A stretch of DNA of 64,000 nucleotides from Jatrophihabitans sp964252635 (lineage in GTDB: Bacteria > Actinomycetota > Actinomycetes > Mycobacteriales > Jatrophihabitantaceae), in NCBI RefSeq assembly GCF_964252635.1, contig NZ_CAXUNP010000018.1, positions 7,183 to 71,182 on the forward strand, read 5' to 3'. Below are positions 12,467-21,928 of the stretch, piece after piece. The notes beneath the pieces are model-generated. The model was not told where the DNA came from and did no database searches. It saw nothing but the letters and a program-made list of their open reading frames with translations. Made by a program: the position numbers and the translations under genes. Within the stretch, counting starts at the first letter, position 1; the number at the start of each line of letters is the position of its first letter.

Positions 12467-13257
12467 GGGATCGGGCCCCGCCGGGCGACGTACACGCGGT
12501 CCTCGACCGGGTGGTAGCCGAGCGTCTGGTAGATCTTGTTCGACGTCGGGTTGTCGAGATCGGTGAACAGCACCGGGATGGCGCCGTCGTCGAGGATCGA
12601 CCGGGTGGCCGATGCGGTGACGCCGGAGCCGTAGCCCCGGCCGCGCTGCTCGGGCGGGGTGTACACCGGGCCGATGCGCGCGCTGCCCGAGATGACCGGG
12701 CGCCGGCACGCGATGGCCGTCGGTTCGCCCGCGGGGTCGAGCCAGAGGTGCAGTAAGCCGCCGTCCAGCGAGGTGTCGGCAACCGCGTCGGTACGGGGTA
12801 TGTCGTCGCGGGCCTCGGCGGCGAACGCGGCGACGCACGCCCGGGCGAACGCACGGTGCTCGGGCCCGGCGACGACGGCGTACCCGTCGACCGCCGGCTC
12901 GGTCAGCCGGTCGAGCCGGTAGAGGCGCTGGCGCTCGACGGTGGGGTCGACCCCCAGCAGCTCGGCCAGGGGCCACACCTGATCCTCGGCGCCCGAGAGC
13001 GCGGTGAGGTCATCGAGTGCGGCGAGCAGCCCGTGCAGCTCGCCGCGGCGTTCCTCGGTCCAGGTACCGACCAGCAGGACCGGGTACAGCGCCCCGGAGC
13101 GCACCGCCAGCCGGTCGCCGTCGGTCGCGGCCCATGCCGAGCCCTCCAGCATCAGCAGCATGGTGCCGAGCACGGTGTGGCGGACTGGGTCGGCGGCGAG
13201 CAGCGGTTCGACGAGGGCACGGATCGCGGCGTGATCGGTGGTGGTGGTCAGGGGCAC
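12463..13257 (-). CDS. GNAT family N-acetyltransferase
   Basis: Predicted acyl-CoA-dependent N-acetyltransferase, 264 residues, with the catalytic fold in the C-terminal half. The acetyl-CoA pyrophosphate loop is PPEQRGRGYGSGV, followed by LDNPTSNKIYQTLGY, the usual beta5-alpha4 end of the fold. Substrate unknown. GTG 13257 lies 6 nt downstream of CATGAT (minus strand, 13264-13269), again suggesting a leaderless transcript. It is divergent from valS, and the start codons are only 63 bp apart. Confidence 0.88.
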
Positions 13258-13320
13258 CCGTCGATCATGACGCGTACGGCCAGCGCAATTGCGGCTACCG
13301 AGGGTTCGTAGGATTGGCCG

Positions 13321-15915
13321 GTGAGCTCACCCGCCTCGTCCTCCGCCCCCGGTCTGCCGACGCACTTCGTGCCGGCCGACGTCGAGGGCCCGCTCTACGA
13401 GCGGTGGGTCGAGCGCGGCTACTTCACCGCCGATCCGTCGAGCGACAAGCCGCGGTTCTCCCTCGTCATCCCGCCGCCCAACGTCACCGGCTCGCTGCAC
13501 CTCGGGCACGCGCTGGAGCAGTCGATGATGGACGCGGTGACCCGCCGGGCGCGGATGCGCGGCTTCGACACGCTGTGGCTGCCGGGCATGGACCACGCCA
13601 GCATCGCGGTGAACAACCTGGTCGAGCGCTACCTGTCCGAGACCGAGGGCAAGGGCCGCTTCGACTACTCGCGCGAGGAGTTCGTCGAGAAGGCGTGGGA
13701 GTGGAAGGCCCGCTACGGCGGGCAGATCCTCGGCCAGATGCGCCGCCTGGGCGACGGGGTCGACTGGTCGCGCGAGCGCTTCACCATGGACGATGGGCTG
13801 TCGCGCGCCGTGCAGACGATTTTCAAGCGGCTCTACGACGACGACCTCATCTACCGCGCCGAGCGGATCATCAACTGGTGCCCACGTGACCTCACCGCGC
13901 TGTCGGACATCGAGGTCGACCACGTCGAGGAGCCCGGCGAGTTGATCTCGATCCGCTACGGCGACGGCGACGCGTCCATCGTGGTGGCCACCACCCGCGC
14001 CGAGACGATGCTCGGTGACACCGCGGTGGCCGTCCACCCCGACGACGAGCGCTACCGCCACCTCGTCGGCACCGAGGTCGCCCTGCCGCTCACCGGGCGC
14101 ACCATCCCGATCATCGCCGACGACCACGTCGACCCGTCTTTCGGCACCGGGGCGGTCAAGGTGACCCCGGCGCACGACCCGAACGACTTCGAGATCGGCC
14201 GCCGGCACGAGCTGCCCATGCCGACGATCATGGACGAGCGCGCGAACATCACCGCGCCCGGCCCGTTCGAGGGCCTGAACCGGCTCGAGGCGCGGACGGC
14301 GGTCGTGGCGGCGCTGCGCGAGGAGGGGCGGATCGTCGCCGAGAAGCGGCCCTACCTGCACTCGGTCGGGCACTGCTCGCGCTGCGACACGGTGGTGGAG
14401 CCGCGCCTGTCGCTGCAGTGGTGGGTGCGGGTCGAGACACTGGCCAAGGCCGCGGGTGACGCCGTGCGCGACGGCCGCGTAGTCATCGAGCCGCCGTCGC
14501 TGGCCGGGCGGTACTTCCAGTGGGTCGACGGGCTGCGCGACTGGAACATCAGCCGCCAGCTCTGGTGGGGCCACCGCATCCCGGTCTGGTACTCACCCGA
14601 CGGCGACGACGTCTGCGTCGGCCCGGACGAGACGCCGCCCGCGGGCTGGACGCAGGACGAGGACGTGCTCGACACCTGGTTCTCCTCCGCGCTCTGGCCG
14701 TTCTCCACACTCGGCTGGCCCGACGACACCGAGGACCTGCGCGCCTACTACCCGACCACTCTGCTCGTCACCGGCTACGACATCCTGTTCTTCTGGGTCG
14801 TGCGGATGATGCTGTTCGGCCTCTACGCCATGGACGGCGAGCCGCCCTTCCGAACGGTGTTGCTGCACGGGCTGGTGCGCGACTCGTCGGGCAAGAAGAT
14901 GTCGAAGTCCCGTGGCAACGTGATCGACCCGCTGGTGTGGATGGACACCTACGGCGCGGACGCGGTGCGGTTGTCGCTGCTGCAGGGCGCCAACCCCGGT
15001 GCCGACCAGGCCGTCAACGAGGAATGGGTGGTCGGCGCCCGGAACTTCTGCACCAAGCTGTGGAACGCGACGCGCTTCGCGATGATCAGCGGCGCCACGG
15101 TGACCGGGCCGGTGCCGGACCACGTCGAGGGGCCGGACGCCTGGATCCTGTCGCGCCTGGCCGAGGTGATCGCCGAGGTCGACGCGCTGTACGAGCGCTT
15201 CGAGTTCGCCAAGATCGCCGACGTGCTCTACCACTTCGCGTGGGACGAGGTGTGCGACTGGTACATCGAGCTGGCCAAGCTCTCGTTGTCCGGGCCCGGC
15301 GGCGACACCACACGTCGGGTGCTCGGCGAGGTCCTCGACGGGCTGCTGCGGCTGCTGCACCCGATGGTCCCGTTCGTCACCGAGGAACTGTGGACGGCGC
15401 TGACGGGTGGCGAGTCCCTGGTCGTCGCGTCCTGGCCGCAGGCCGACCCGTCGCGATCGGCACCGGACGCGACCGCGGACGTCACCCTGGTGCAGACCGT
15501 GGTGACCGAGGTGCGGCGCTTCCGCTCCGAGCAGGGCGTCAAGCCCTCGTTGCGCGTGCCGGCCGCGCTCGCCGGCGCGTCGCCAACGACCGAGCCCGCG
15601 ATCCGTTCGCTGCTGCGCCTCGACGAGCCGGGCGACGGTTTCGCGGCCACGGCCTCGATCACCACCGCCGCGGGCGTGAGCGTCGACTTCGACCTGTCGG
15701 GCACCATCGATGTCGCCGCCGAGCGGGCCCGCCTCACCAAGGACCGCGCCGCCGCCGAGAAGGAGCAGGCCGTGAACGCGGGCAAGCTCGGCAACGAGGC
15801 GTTCACCGGCAAGGCGCCCGAGGCCGTCGTGGCCAAGGTCCAGGCCCGGCTCGCCGCGGCCGAGGCCGAGCTGGCCCGCATCGACGCGGCGCTGGCTGCA
15901 TTACCGCCCGGCTGA
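13321..15915 (+). CDS. valS: Valine--tRNA ligase
   Basis: Class I aminoacyl-tRNA synthetase charging tRNA-Val. The HIGH-type motif is HLGH at residues 60-63 (PPPNVTGSLHLGH), and KMSKS is exact at 526-530 (SGKKMSKSRGN). An editing CP1 insert lies between them, and a C-terminal coiled coil rich in Ala/Glu/Lys closes the protein. 864 residues. The -10 box TAGGAT (13309-13314) ends 6 nt before GTG 13321 without a Shine-Dalgarno, so it is probably leaderless. No T-box or leader peptide precedes it, unlike leuS. Confidence 0.97.
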   Translation: MSSPASSSAPGLPTHFVPADVEGPLYERWVERGYFTADPSSDKPRFSLVIPPPNVTGSLHLGHALEQSMMDAVTRRARMRGFDTLWLPGMDHASIAVNNLVERYLSETEGKGRFDYSREEFVEKAWEWKARYGGQILGQMRRLGDGVDWSRERFTMDDGLSRAVQTIFKRLYDDDLIYRAERIINWCPRDLTALSDIEVDHVEEPGELISIRYGDGDASIVVATTRAETMLGDTAVAVHPDDERYRHLVGTEVALPLTGRTIPIIADDHVDPSFGTGAVKVTPAHDPNDFEIGRRHELPMPTIMDERANITAPGPFEGLNRLEARTAVVAALREEGRIVAEKRPYLHSVGHCSRCDTVVEPRLSLQWWVRVETLAKAAGDAVRDGRVVIEPPSLAGRYFQWVDGLRDWNISRQLWWGHRIPVWYSPDGDDVCVGPDETPPAGWTQDEDVLDTWFSSALWPFSTLGWPDDTEDLRAYYPTTLLVTGYDILFFWVVRMMLFGLYAMDGEPPFRTVLLHGLVRDSSGKKMSKSRGNVIDPLVWMDTYGADAVRLSLLQGANPGADQAVNEEWVVGARNFCTKLWNATRFAMISGATVTGPVPDHVEGPDAWILSRLAEVIAEVDALYERFEFAKIADVLYHFAWDEVCDWYIELAKLSLSGPGGDTTRRVLGEVLDGLLRLLHPMVPFVTEELWTALTGGESLVVASWPQADPSRSAPDATADVTLVQTVVTEVRRFRSEQGVKPSLRVPAALAGASPTTEPAIRSLLRLDEPGDGFAATASITTAAGVSVDFDLSGTIDVAAERARLTKDRAAAEKEQAVNAGKLGNEAFTGKAPEAVVAKVQARLAAAEAELARIDAALAALPPG

Positions 15916-15918
15916 GCC

Positions 15919-16380
15919 GTGCCGCCCTACACGGTCCAGCGCCGCGACCCGAGACGGGTGGCCGACGCCGTCATCCGCTACCAGCTCGCCCAGCCGCGAC
16001 TCGCGCTGACGGTGGCGGTCGTGGCGCTCGTGGCGGTCTTCGGGGGAGCGTCCGCAGGGGTCGGCGGGGCGGTGCTCGCCGCGCTGGCCGTCGTCGTGCT
16101 GGTCTCGCTCGTCGTGCTCTACAAGCGCGGCCAGCTCGCCAAGACGCTGGGCCGGCGGGGGTTCCGGCCGGGCACGGCCCTCGACGCGACGATGGACGAG
16201 ACCGGCCTCACGGTCACGACGCCGGACGGGTCCGGGCGCCATCCGTGGACCGAGATCGAGCACGTCCGGGTGATCAAGGACGTCGTGCTGTTCCGGCCCG
16301 CGGCGGCACGGTTCGTGGTGGCCCTACCCGTCGAAGCCCTGCCCGACGGGGCACTCGAACGCGTTCTCGGTCCGGCCTGA
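15919..16380 (+). CDS. Small membrane protein, YcxB-like C-terminal domain
   Basis: 153 residues with two adjacent transmembrane segments (about residues 24-60) and a soluble C-terminal part that resembles the YcxB-like/PH-like domain (GSGRHPWTEIEHVRVIKDVVLF). Function unknown. GTG 15919 starts 3 bp after the valS stop, so it is translated from the valS transcript. Confidence 0.7.
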   Translation: MPPYTVQRRDPRRVADAVIRYQLAQPRLALTVAVVALVAVFGGASAGVGGAVLAALAVVVLVSLVVLYKRGQLAKTLGRRGFRPGTALDATMDETGLTVTTPDGSGRHPWTEIEHVRVIKDVVLFRPAAARFVVALPVEALPDGALERVLGPA

Positions 16381-16407
16381 CGGACGCCGTCCGTAGACTG
16401 GCGTGTT

Positions 16408-17790
16408 GTGGCGGTGACCGAGAAGCAGAAGTACGCGCAGGAGCTGCGCGAGGTCGAGCAGGCGATCTTCGGCCGGCGCGGCGAGGGCCACGTCAACCCC
16501 ACCAACGAGCGGATGCAGGCCCTGGTCGACGTGCTCGGCGACCCGCAGCGGGCCTACCGCTCGATCCACCTGACGGGCACCAACGGCAAGACCACCACGG
16601 CCCGCATGATCGACCAGTTGCTCCGCGGCTTCGGCATCCGGACCGGTCGGTACACGAGCCCGCACCTGGAGCGGGTCACCGAGCGGATCGTCATCGACGG
16701 CGAACCGGTCAGCGACCGCACGTTCGTCGAGGCCTACCGCGAGCTCGAGCCGTACGTCGAGCTGCTCGACGCCCGCTCCGACACCCCGCTGTCGTTCTTC
16801 GAGATCGTCACCGCGCTCGCGTACTCGATCTTCGCCGACGCGCCCGTCGACGTGGCCGTCGTCGAGGTCGGCATGGGCGGCACCTGGGACAACACCAACG
16901 TCATCGACGCCGAGATCGCGGTCGTGACGCCGATCGGCATCGACCACACCCAGTATCTCGGCAACACCGTCGAGCAGATCGCGTCCGAGAAGGCCGGGAT
17001 CATCAAGCCCGACTCGGTCGCGATCCTGGCCGCGCAGCCCAACGAGGCCGCGCCGGTGCTCGTGCAGCGCGCGGTCGAGGTCGACGCGACCGTCGCGCGC
17101 GAGGGCATGGAGTTCGGTGTGCTCGAGCGCGAGATCGCGGTCGGGGGCCAGCTGCTGCGCCTGCAGGGCCTCGGCGGCGTCTACGACGAGGTCTTCCTGC
17201 CGTTGTTCGGTGCGCACCAGGCGCAGAACGCGTCAGTGGCCCTGGCCGCCGTCGAGGCGTTCTTCGGCGCGGGCGGGCAGACGGGCGCCCTCGACATCGA
17301 GGTCGTCCGCGAGGCCTTCGCGCAGGTCCGTTCGCCGGGCCGTCTCGAGGCCATCCGCTCCGCGCCGACCATCCTGCTCGACGCCGCCCACAACCCGGCG
17401 GGCCTGACGGCCACGCTGGCCGCGGTGGGGGAGTCCTTCGACTTCCGCCGGCTCGTCGGCGTGCTGGCCGTGATGGCCGACAAGGACGCGACGAGCATCG
17501 TCGAGCTGCTGGAACCCGCGGTGGACGAGATCGTGGTCACCGAGGCGTCGAGCACCCGCAGCCTGCCGGCCGACGACCTGGCCGCCATCGCCGTCCCGGT
17601 GTTCGGCGCCGACCGGGTCACCGTGGAACCGCGCCTCGACGACGCCCTCGAGGCCGCGGTGCGCCTGGCCGAGGACACCCCGGACGAGATCGTGTCCGGC
17701 GCCGGCGTCCTGGTGACGGGTTCGGTGCTCGCGGTGGGCGAGGCCCGCACCCTGCTCGGCGGCCCAGCGCGCCCGGGTGACACAGCGTGA
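16408..17790 (+). CDS. folC: Folylpolyglutamate synthase / dihydrofolate synthase
   Basis: Adds glutamate to dihydropteroate and to folates, retaining cofactors in the cell. The Mur-ligase P-loop GTNGKTTT is at residues 57-64, and VVEVGMGGTWDNTN and HNPAG in the C-domain are family signatures. 460 residues. TAGACT (16394-16399) ends 8 nt before GTG 16408. The stop overlaps the next gene by 4 bp (GTGA). The valS-folC-DUF4233-ndk order is conserved in actinobacteria. Confidence 0.95.
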   Translation: MAVTEKQKYAQELREVEQAIFGRRGEGHVNPTNERMQALVDVLGDPQRAYRSIHLTGTNGKTTTARMIDQLLRGFGIRTGRYTSPHLERVTERIVIDGEPVSDRTFVEAYRELEPYVELLDARSDTPLSFFEIVTALAYSIFADAPVDVAVVEVGMGGTWDNTNVIDAEIAVVTPIGIDHTQYLGNTVEQIASEKAGIIKPDSVAILAAQPNEAAPVLVQRAVEVDATVAREGMEFGVLEREIAVGGQLLRLQGLGGVYDEVFLPLFGAHQAQNASVALAAVEAFFGAGGQTGALDIEVVREAFAQVRSPGRLEAIRSAPTILLDAAHNPAGLTATLAAVGESFDFRRLVGVLAVMADKDATSIVELLEPAVDEIVVTEASSTRSLPADDLAAIAVPVFGADRVTVEPRLDDALEAAVRLAEDTPDEIVSGAGVLVTGSVLAVGEARTLLGGPARPGDTA

Positions 17791-18218
17791 CCGATCCCGA
17801 CCGTGCACCCGAGACCGACGACGACCAGCCGCAGGAGCCGACGCCGGAGCAGATCGAGGCCAGGGCCCGGCGGGCCGACCGCGCCACCCGCGGAGCGCTG
17901 GCCGCCATCCTCGCCCTCGAGGCGGTGGTCGTGCTGCTCGTACCGCGCGCGATCGCGTTGACGTCGGGCCTCGGCACGACCCGCACCGTCATCCTCATCG
18001 CGCTGGCCGTCGTGCTCGTCGCGGTCGCCGGGCTGTTGCGCCGGCCGTGGGGGATCGCCGTGGGGTCGGCCATGCAGGTGCTGTTCACGGCCACCGGCGT
18101 CATGATCACCACCATGTTCGTCGTCGGCGTGATCTTCGCGGCGATCTGGTTGCGGCTGTTGATGCTGCGTCACGAGATCGTCGGCTCGCCGGGCGGCCTG
18201 CGCCTGCTCGCCGGCTGA
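17787..18218 (+). CDS. DUF4233 domain membrane protein
   Basis: 143 residues with a charged Asp/Glu/Gln N-terminus followed by four hydrophobic helices, matching the DUF4233 family that accompanies folC across actinobacteria. Function unknown. GTG 17787 overlaps the folC stop by 4 nt, so translation is coupled. Confidence 0.85.
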   Translation: MTDPDRAPETDDDQPQEPTPEQIEARARRADRATRGALAAILALEAVVVLLVPRAIALTSGLGTTRTVILIALAVVLVAVAGLLRRPWGIAVGSAMQVLFTATGVMITTMFVVGVIFAAIWLRLLMLRHEIVGSPGGLRLLAG

Positions 18219-18243
18219 CCGGACCGCGCGGCAGGATGGGCGC

Positions 18244-18860
18244 GTGAGCGCAGCGCACCCCGACGAGCCGGCCGGCTGGGACGCCATCAGCAGGAAGCTG
18301 GCCGGAGTCCACGGGCCGGCGGAGCCGCTGCAGCTGTCCTACGCCGTCGCGGACGGGGCCGCCGAGGACAACCCGGCGCTGCAGGCCTGCTCGGCCTACG
18401 CCGCCCCGGGTTTCTGGCACTACGTCACCTACGGCCTCAGCGAGCTGTACTCGCCCCCGGTGAGGTGTCCGGCTGGGGCATCGAACTCACGATGCGGGTC
18501 GTGCGCGGCCGCGAGCCGTCCGCGCCGCGCTGGCCGTTCGTCGCGCTGCACACGCTGGCCGAGCACGTGCACACCTCGCGCACCCCGCTGCGTGGCGGTG
18601 ACCGGATCGACCTGCACCGCCCGATCACCGGCTACCCCGAGCTGCCCGACGCCCCGCCCACCGACCAGACGATGTTCGCCGCGACCGTCGACCCCCAACT
18701 CGGCATGCTGCGCGGACCGAACGGCCGGGTGACCTTCCTGCAGGTGGTCGGTGCCACGCCGGCCGAGAAGGCGCGCATGATCGCGACGTCGACCGAGGCC
18801 GTGCTCGCGGAGTTCGCGCGGTTCAACCGCCTGCTGGTCATCGACCCCCGCCGGGCCTGA
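18244..18860 (+). pseudogene. SUFU (suppressor of fused) domain protein, frameshifted
   Basis: The first frame (18244 to about 18456) reads MSAAHPDEPAGWDAISRKL up to YGLSELYSP. The continuation, SGWGIELTMRVVRGREPSAP to the end at 18860, lies in another frame. The join falls on a run of five C (18454-18458): with six C the protein would read SELYSPPGEVSGWGIELT, exactly as expected for a SUFU domain of 205 residues. It is therefore either a sequencing error in a homopolymer or a recent disabling mutation. Bacterial SUFU proteins include predicted immunity proteins, but no toxin is adjacent here. CAGGAT (18232-18237) ends 6 nt before GTG 18244. Confidence 0.8.
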
Positions 18861-18885
18861 CCCCGACGCTCGCTAGGCTCGGCGC

Positions 18886-19314
18886 GTGAGCGTCGAACGC
18901 ACCCTTGTCCTCGTCAAGCCCGACGGCGTGCGCCGCGGCCTGTCCGGCGAGGTGATCCGGCGCATCGAGGCCAAGGGCTACGTCCTGGTCGCGCTCCGGA
19001 TGCGGGACGCCACGCCCGAGCTGCTCGCCGAGCACTACGCGGAGCACGTCGGCAAGCCCTTCTACGACCCGCTCGTCGAGTTCATGCTCTCCGGCCCCGT
19101 GGTGGCCATGGTCGTCGAGGGCGAGCGCGTCATCGAGGGCTTCCGTTCGCTGGCCGGCGCCACCGACCCCACCACCGCCGCCCCCGGCACGATCCGCGGC
19201 GACCTCGGTCGGGACTGGGGTCTGAAGGTCCAGCAGAACCTGGTGCACGGATCGGACGCGCCGGCGTCGGCCGAGCGCGAGATCGGGCTGTGGTTCCCGC
19301 CGTCAACGGGCTGA
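18886..19314 (+). CDS. ndk: Nucleoside diphosphate kinase
   Basis: Transfers the gamma phosphate between nucleoside triphosphates and diphosphates through a phosphohistidine. The active-site segment is NLVHGSDAPASAEREIGLWF, with the catalytic His inside; VKPDGVRRGL near the N-terminus is typical. 142 residues. TAGGCT (18874-18879) ends 6 nt before GTG 18886, so the mRNA is probably leaderless and separate from the frameshifted gene before it. Confidence 0.97.
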   Translation: MSVERTLVLVKPDGVRRGLSGEVIRRIEAKGYVLVALRMRDATPELLAEHYAEHVGKPFYDPLVEFMLSGPVVAMVVEGERVIEGFRSLAGATDPTTAAPGTIRGDLGRDWGLKVQQNLVHGSDAPASAEREIGLWFPPSTG

Positions 19315-19339
19315 GAGCCTTCGTCACATCAGTAACACA

Positions 19340-19363
19340 CGACTCGTCCGTATCCGCGAGTCG
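19340..19363 (+). terminator. Weak hairpin between ndk and mreB
   Basis: CGACTC (19340-19345) pairs with GAGTCG (19358-19363) around a 12-nt loop, 25 nt after the ndk stop. No T-run follows, so a termination role is only a guess. Confidence 0.3.
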
Positions 19364-19487
19364 CAGCGGGGGATGACCCCGGCACAACCCTACGATCGCT
19401 GCAGACCGTCCGTGTTCGGTGGACGGCTGCTGCTGCGACGAAGGGCTTGGGCCGGCCGTGACGTACACCCCGATCGCGAGGCGCGCG

Positions 19488-20537
19488 ATGGTCTCGCGTG
19501 TGTCGCAACGCGGCGGTGACCTCCTCGGCGGCGACCTCGCGATCGACCTCGGCACGGCGAACACCCTCGTCTACGCACGCGGCCGCGGCATCATGCTCAA
19601 CGAGCCGTCGGTCGTCGCCGTCGACGTGACGACCAACTCGGTGGTCGCGGTCGGCGCCGAGGCCAAGCGCATGATCGGCCGCACGCCCGACCACATCCGC
19701 GCCGTGCGGCCGCTGCAGGACGGCGTCATCGCCGACTACGACGTCACCTCGGAGATGCTGCGCTACTTCGTGCGCAAGGTGCTGCGCCGGCGCGGTGCGC
19801 TCACCGGCCCGCGCATCGTGGTGTGTGTGCCGTCGGGCATCACCAGCGTCGAGCAGCGCGCCGTCAGCGAGGCGGCGTACGCAGCCGGCGCCCGCAAGGT
19901 GCACACCATCTCCGAGCCCATGGCCGCGGCGATCGGCGCCGGGCTGCCGGTCAACCAGCCGTCGGGCTCGATGGTCGTCGACATCGGCGGCGGCACCACC
20001 GAGGTCGCGATCCTCGCGCTCGGCGGCATCGTCGCCTCGACCAGCGTGCGAGTGGCCGGAGACGCGCTCGACACCGCGATCAGCGACTTCGTCCGGGCGG
20101 AGTTCTCGCTGCTCGTCGGCGAGCGGACGGCCGAGGAACTCAAGATCAGCGTGGGGTCGGCGTTCCCGACGTCCGGCCCGAAGACCGCGGAGATCCGCGG
20201 CCGCGAGGTCAGCACCGGCCTGCCGCGCAACATCGCCATCTCCGCCGACGAGCTGCGCAAGGCGATGGACCCGCCGATCGCCCGCATCGTCGCTGCCGTC
20301 CGCACCACCCTCGACCGCTGCCCGCCGGAGCTCGCCGGCGACCTGTTCTCGGGCGGCATCGTGCTGACCGGCGGTGGCGCGCTGCTGCGGGGCATGGACG
20401 CGCGGCTGCAGCACGAACTCGGCGTGCCCGTCCAGGTCGCCGAACGGCCCCTCGACTCCGTGGTCCTCGGCACCGCGACCGTGGTCGAGCACTTCGACCA
20501 GCTGCATCGCGTCGTCGTCGACGGCCACCGACGCTGA
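19488..20537 (+). CDS. mreB: Rod shape-determining protein MreB
   Basis: Actin-like ATPase that organises lateral cell-wall synthesis. It has phosphate-1 motif DLGTANTLVYARGRG, phosphate-2 VVDIGGGTTEVA and the adenosine segment IVLTGGGALLRGMD. The frame is open from 19419; GTG 19458 and ATG 19488 are both possible starts. I prefer 19488, since GAGG lies 6-7 nt upstream and MVSRVSQRGGDLLGGD gives a normal MreB N-terminus. TACGAT (19391-19396) is a possible -10. First gene of the shape operon. Confidence 0.93.
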   Translation: MVSRVSQRGGDLLGGDLAIDLGTANTLVYARGRGIMLNEPSVVAVDVTTNSVVAVGAEAKRMIGRTPDHIRAVRPLQDGVIADYDVTSEMLRYFVRKVLRRRGALTGPRIVVCVPSGITSVEQRAVSEAAYAAGARKVHTISEPMAAAIGAGLPVNQPSGSMVVDIGGGTTEVAILALGGIVASTSVRVAGDALDTAISDFVRAEFSLLVGERTAEELKISVGSAFPTSGPKTAEIRGREVSTGLPRNIAISADELRKAMDPPIARIVAAVRTTLDRCPPELAGDLFSGGIVLTGGGALLRGMDARLQHELGVPVQVAERPLDSVVLGTATVVEHFDQLHRVVVDGHRR

Positions 20538-20549
20538 CCCGGGCCGCTC

Positions 20550-21404
20550 GTGCGTCAGCTGACTCGGCGGCAACGGACGTCGGCCCTGGTCCTGGCCGTC
20601 GTTGCGCTCTGCTTCATCACCCTCGATCTCGGCGGCGGCAGCCTGCGTGAGGCGCACAGCGGCGTGCGCGGCAGCCTGGGCTCGCTCTACCGCGGCACCG
20701 ACGCCGTGCTCGGGCCCGCCCGGCAGTGGCTGACCGGGCTGCCCACGGCAGGGTCGAACCAGAGCAGGATCGACACGCTGCAGCACCGGAACACCGAGCT
20801 GCAGGCCCGCCTGAACGCGCAGGCCTCCGACCGGCGTACCAGCAGCCAGCTCGCCGCCCTCCAGCGCGCGGCCGACGGCACGGACCACACGGTCCTGCCC
20901 GCCCGGGTGGTCGCCTTCGGGCCGGGACAGGGCTTCGACTGGACGGTGACCGTCGACGTGGGCACGGCCGACGGTGCGCGCGACGGGCAGACCGTCACCG
21001 ACGGCGCCGGGCTCGTCGGCCGCGTGCTGCACGCCGACGGCCACAGCGCGGTCGTCCTGCTCGCTGCCGACCCGGGGTCCGGGGTCGGCGTCCGCGACAC
21101 CCGCACCGGCGAGATCGGCGTGGCCACCGGCAATCGCGACGACGGGTTGGTCTTCCAGCCCCTCGACCCGGACGCCACCGTCCGGACGGGCGACCGGCTG
21201 ATCACCGGTCCGGGTGGTTCCAGCAGCTACGTCGCCGGGCTGTCCGTGGGCACGGTGACCGCCGTGCACGCGTCCTCCGACGGTGCGACCCGGGCCACCG
21301 TTCGGCCCACCTCCTCGCCGACCGCCGTCGACCTCGTCGGCGTCATCACCGAGGCCCGTTCCGCGGTGGCCGGCCGCAACGCCCTGACCCCGAGCGGCCG
21401 ATGA
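20550..21404 (+). CDS. mreC: Rod shape-determining protein MreC
   Basis: Single-pass membrane protein that links cytoplasmic MreB to the periplasmic peptidoglycan machinery. It has an N-terminal transmembrane helix (about residues 10-30), then a coiled coil (QSRIDTLQHRNTELQARLN) and the beta-rich extracellular domain. 284 residues. GTG 20550 follows mreB by 12 bp, and the stop overlaps the mreD ATG by 4 nt. Confidence 0.92.
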   Translation: MRQLTRRQRTSALVLAVVALCFITLDLGGGSLREAHSGVRGSLGSLYRGTDAVLGPARQWLTGLPTAGSNQSRIDTLQHRNTELQARLNAQASDRRTSSQLAALQRAADGTDHTVLPARVVAFGPGQGFDWTVTVDVGTADGARDGQTVTDGAGLVGRVLHADGHSAVVLLAADPGSGVGVRDTRTGEIGVATGNRDDGLVFQPLDPDATVRTGDRLITGPGGSSSYVAGLSVGTVTAVHASSDGATRATVRPTSSPTAVDLVGVITEARSAVAGRNALTPSGR

Positions 21405-21928
21405 CCCGCGCGCGGGTCGCGGCGGCCGCGGCGGCGGTCATCACGGCGCTGCTGCTGCAGGCGGCGCTCGTCGGGCCCGTCGTCTCGCCGTACGCGGTCA
21501 GCCTGCCGCTGGTGCTGGTCGCGTGCGTCGGCCTGGTGGACGGCCCGGCCACCGGCCTGGGCTTCGGGTTCGCGACAGGCCTGGTCGCCGACCTCGGTTC
21601 GGCCCACCCGGCCGGCGTATTCGCCCTGGTCTGGATGGGTGTCGGCCTGCTGTGCGGGCTCGTCGCCGACCGGCACAGCCTGCGCCGGGACGCCGTCACG
21701 GCCGGCGTGCTGAGCGGCATCGGCAGCAGCGTCGCCACGCTTGTCCTGGCGCTGGTCATCAGCCGTGCCGGGGTCATGGACGCGGTCCGCGACCTCCTGC
21801 CGTCGATGCTCGGCGACGTCGTGCTGGCGTTCGCGCTGCTCGCCCTCGTCCGCCGGCTGCTGCACACCGACTCGCTGCGCAAGCCCGCCCCCGTCTACAT
21901 CGAGCTGACCGGCGTCGGCCGTGGCTGA
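21401..21928 (+). CDS. mreD: Rod shape-determining protein MreD
   Basis: 175-residue integral membrane protein with five to six hydrophobic helices and short loops, as expected of MreD. Sequence similarity in this family is low, so position is the main evidence: ATG 21401 overlaps the mreC stop as ATGA, and the end overlaps the PBP2 start by 8 nt. Confidence 0.88.
   Translation: MTRARVAAAAAAVITALLLQAALVGPVVSPYAVSLPLVLVACVGLVDGPATGLGFGFATGLVADLGSAHPAGVFALVWMGVGLLCGLVADRHSLRRDAVTAGVLSGIGSSVATLVLALVISRAGVMDAVRDLLPSMLGDVVLAFALLALVRRLLHTDSLRKPAPVYIELTGVGRG

Noticed and set aside
14520..17780. A 1086-residue plus-strand frame over valS and folC
   Set aside because: Pure Arg/Ala/Gly composition in the wrong frame relative to ValS and FolC, which have all their motifs in other frames.
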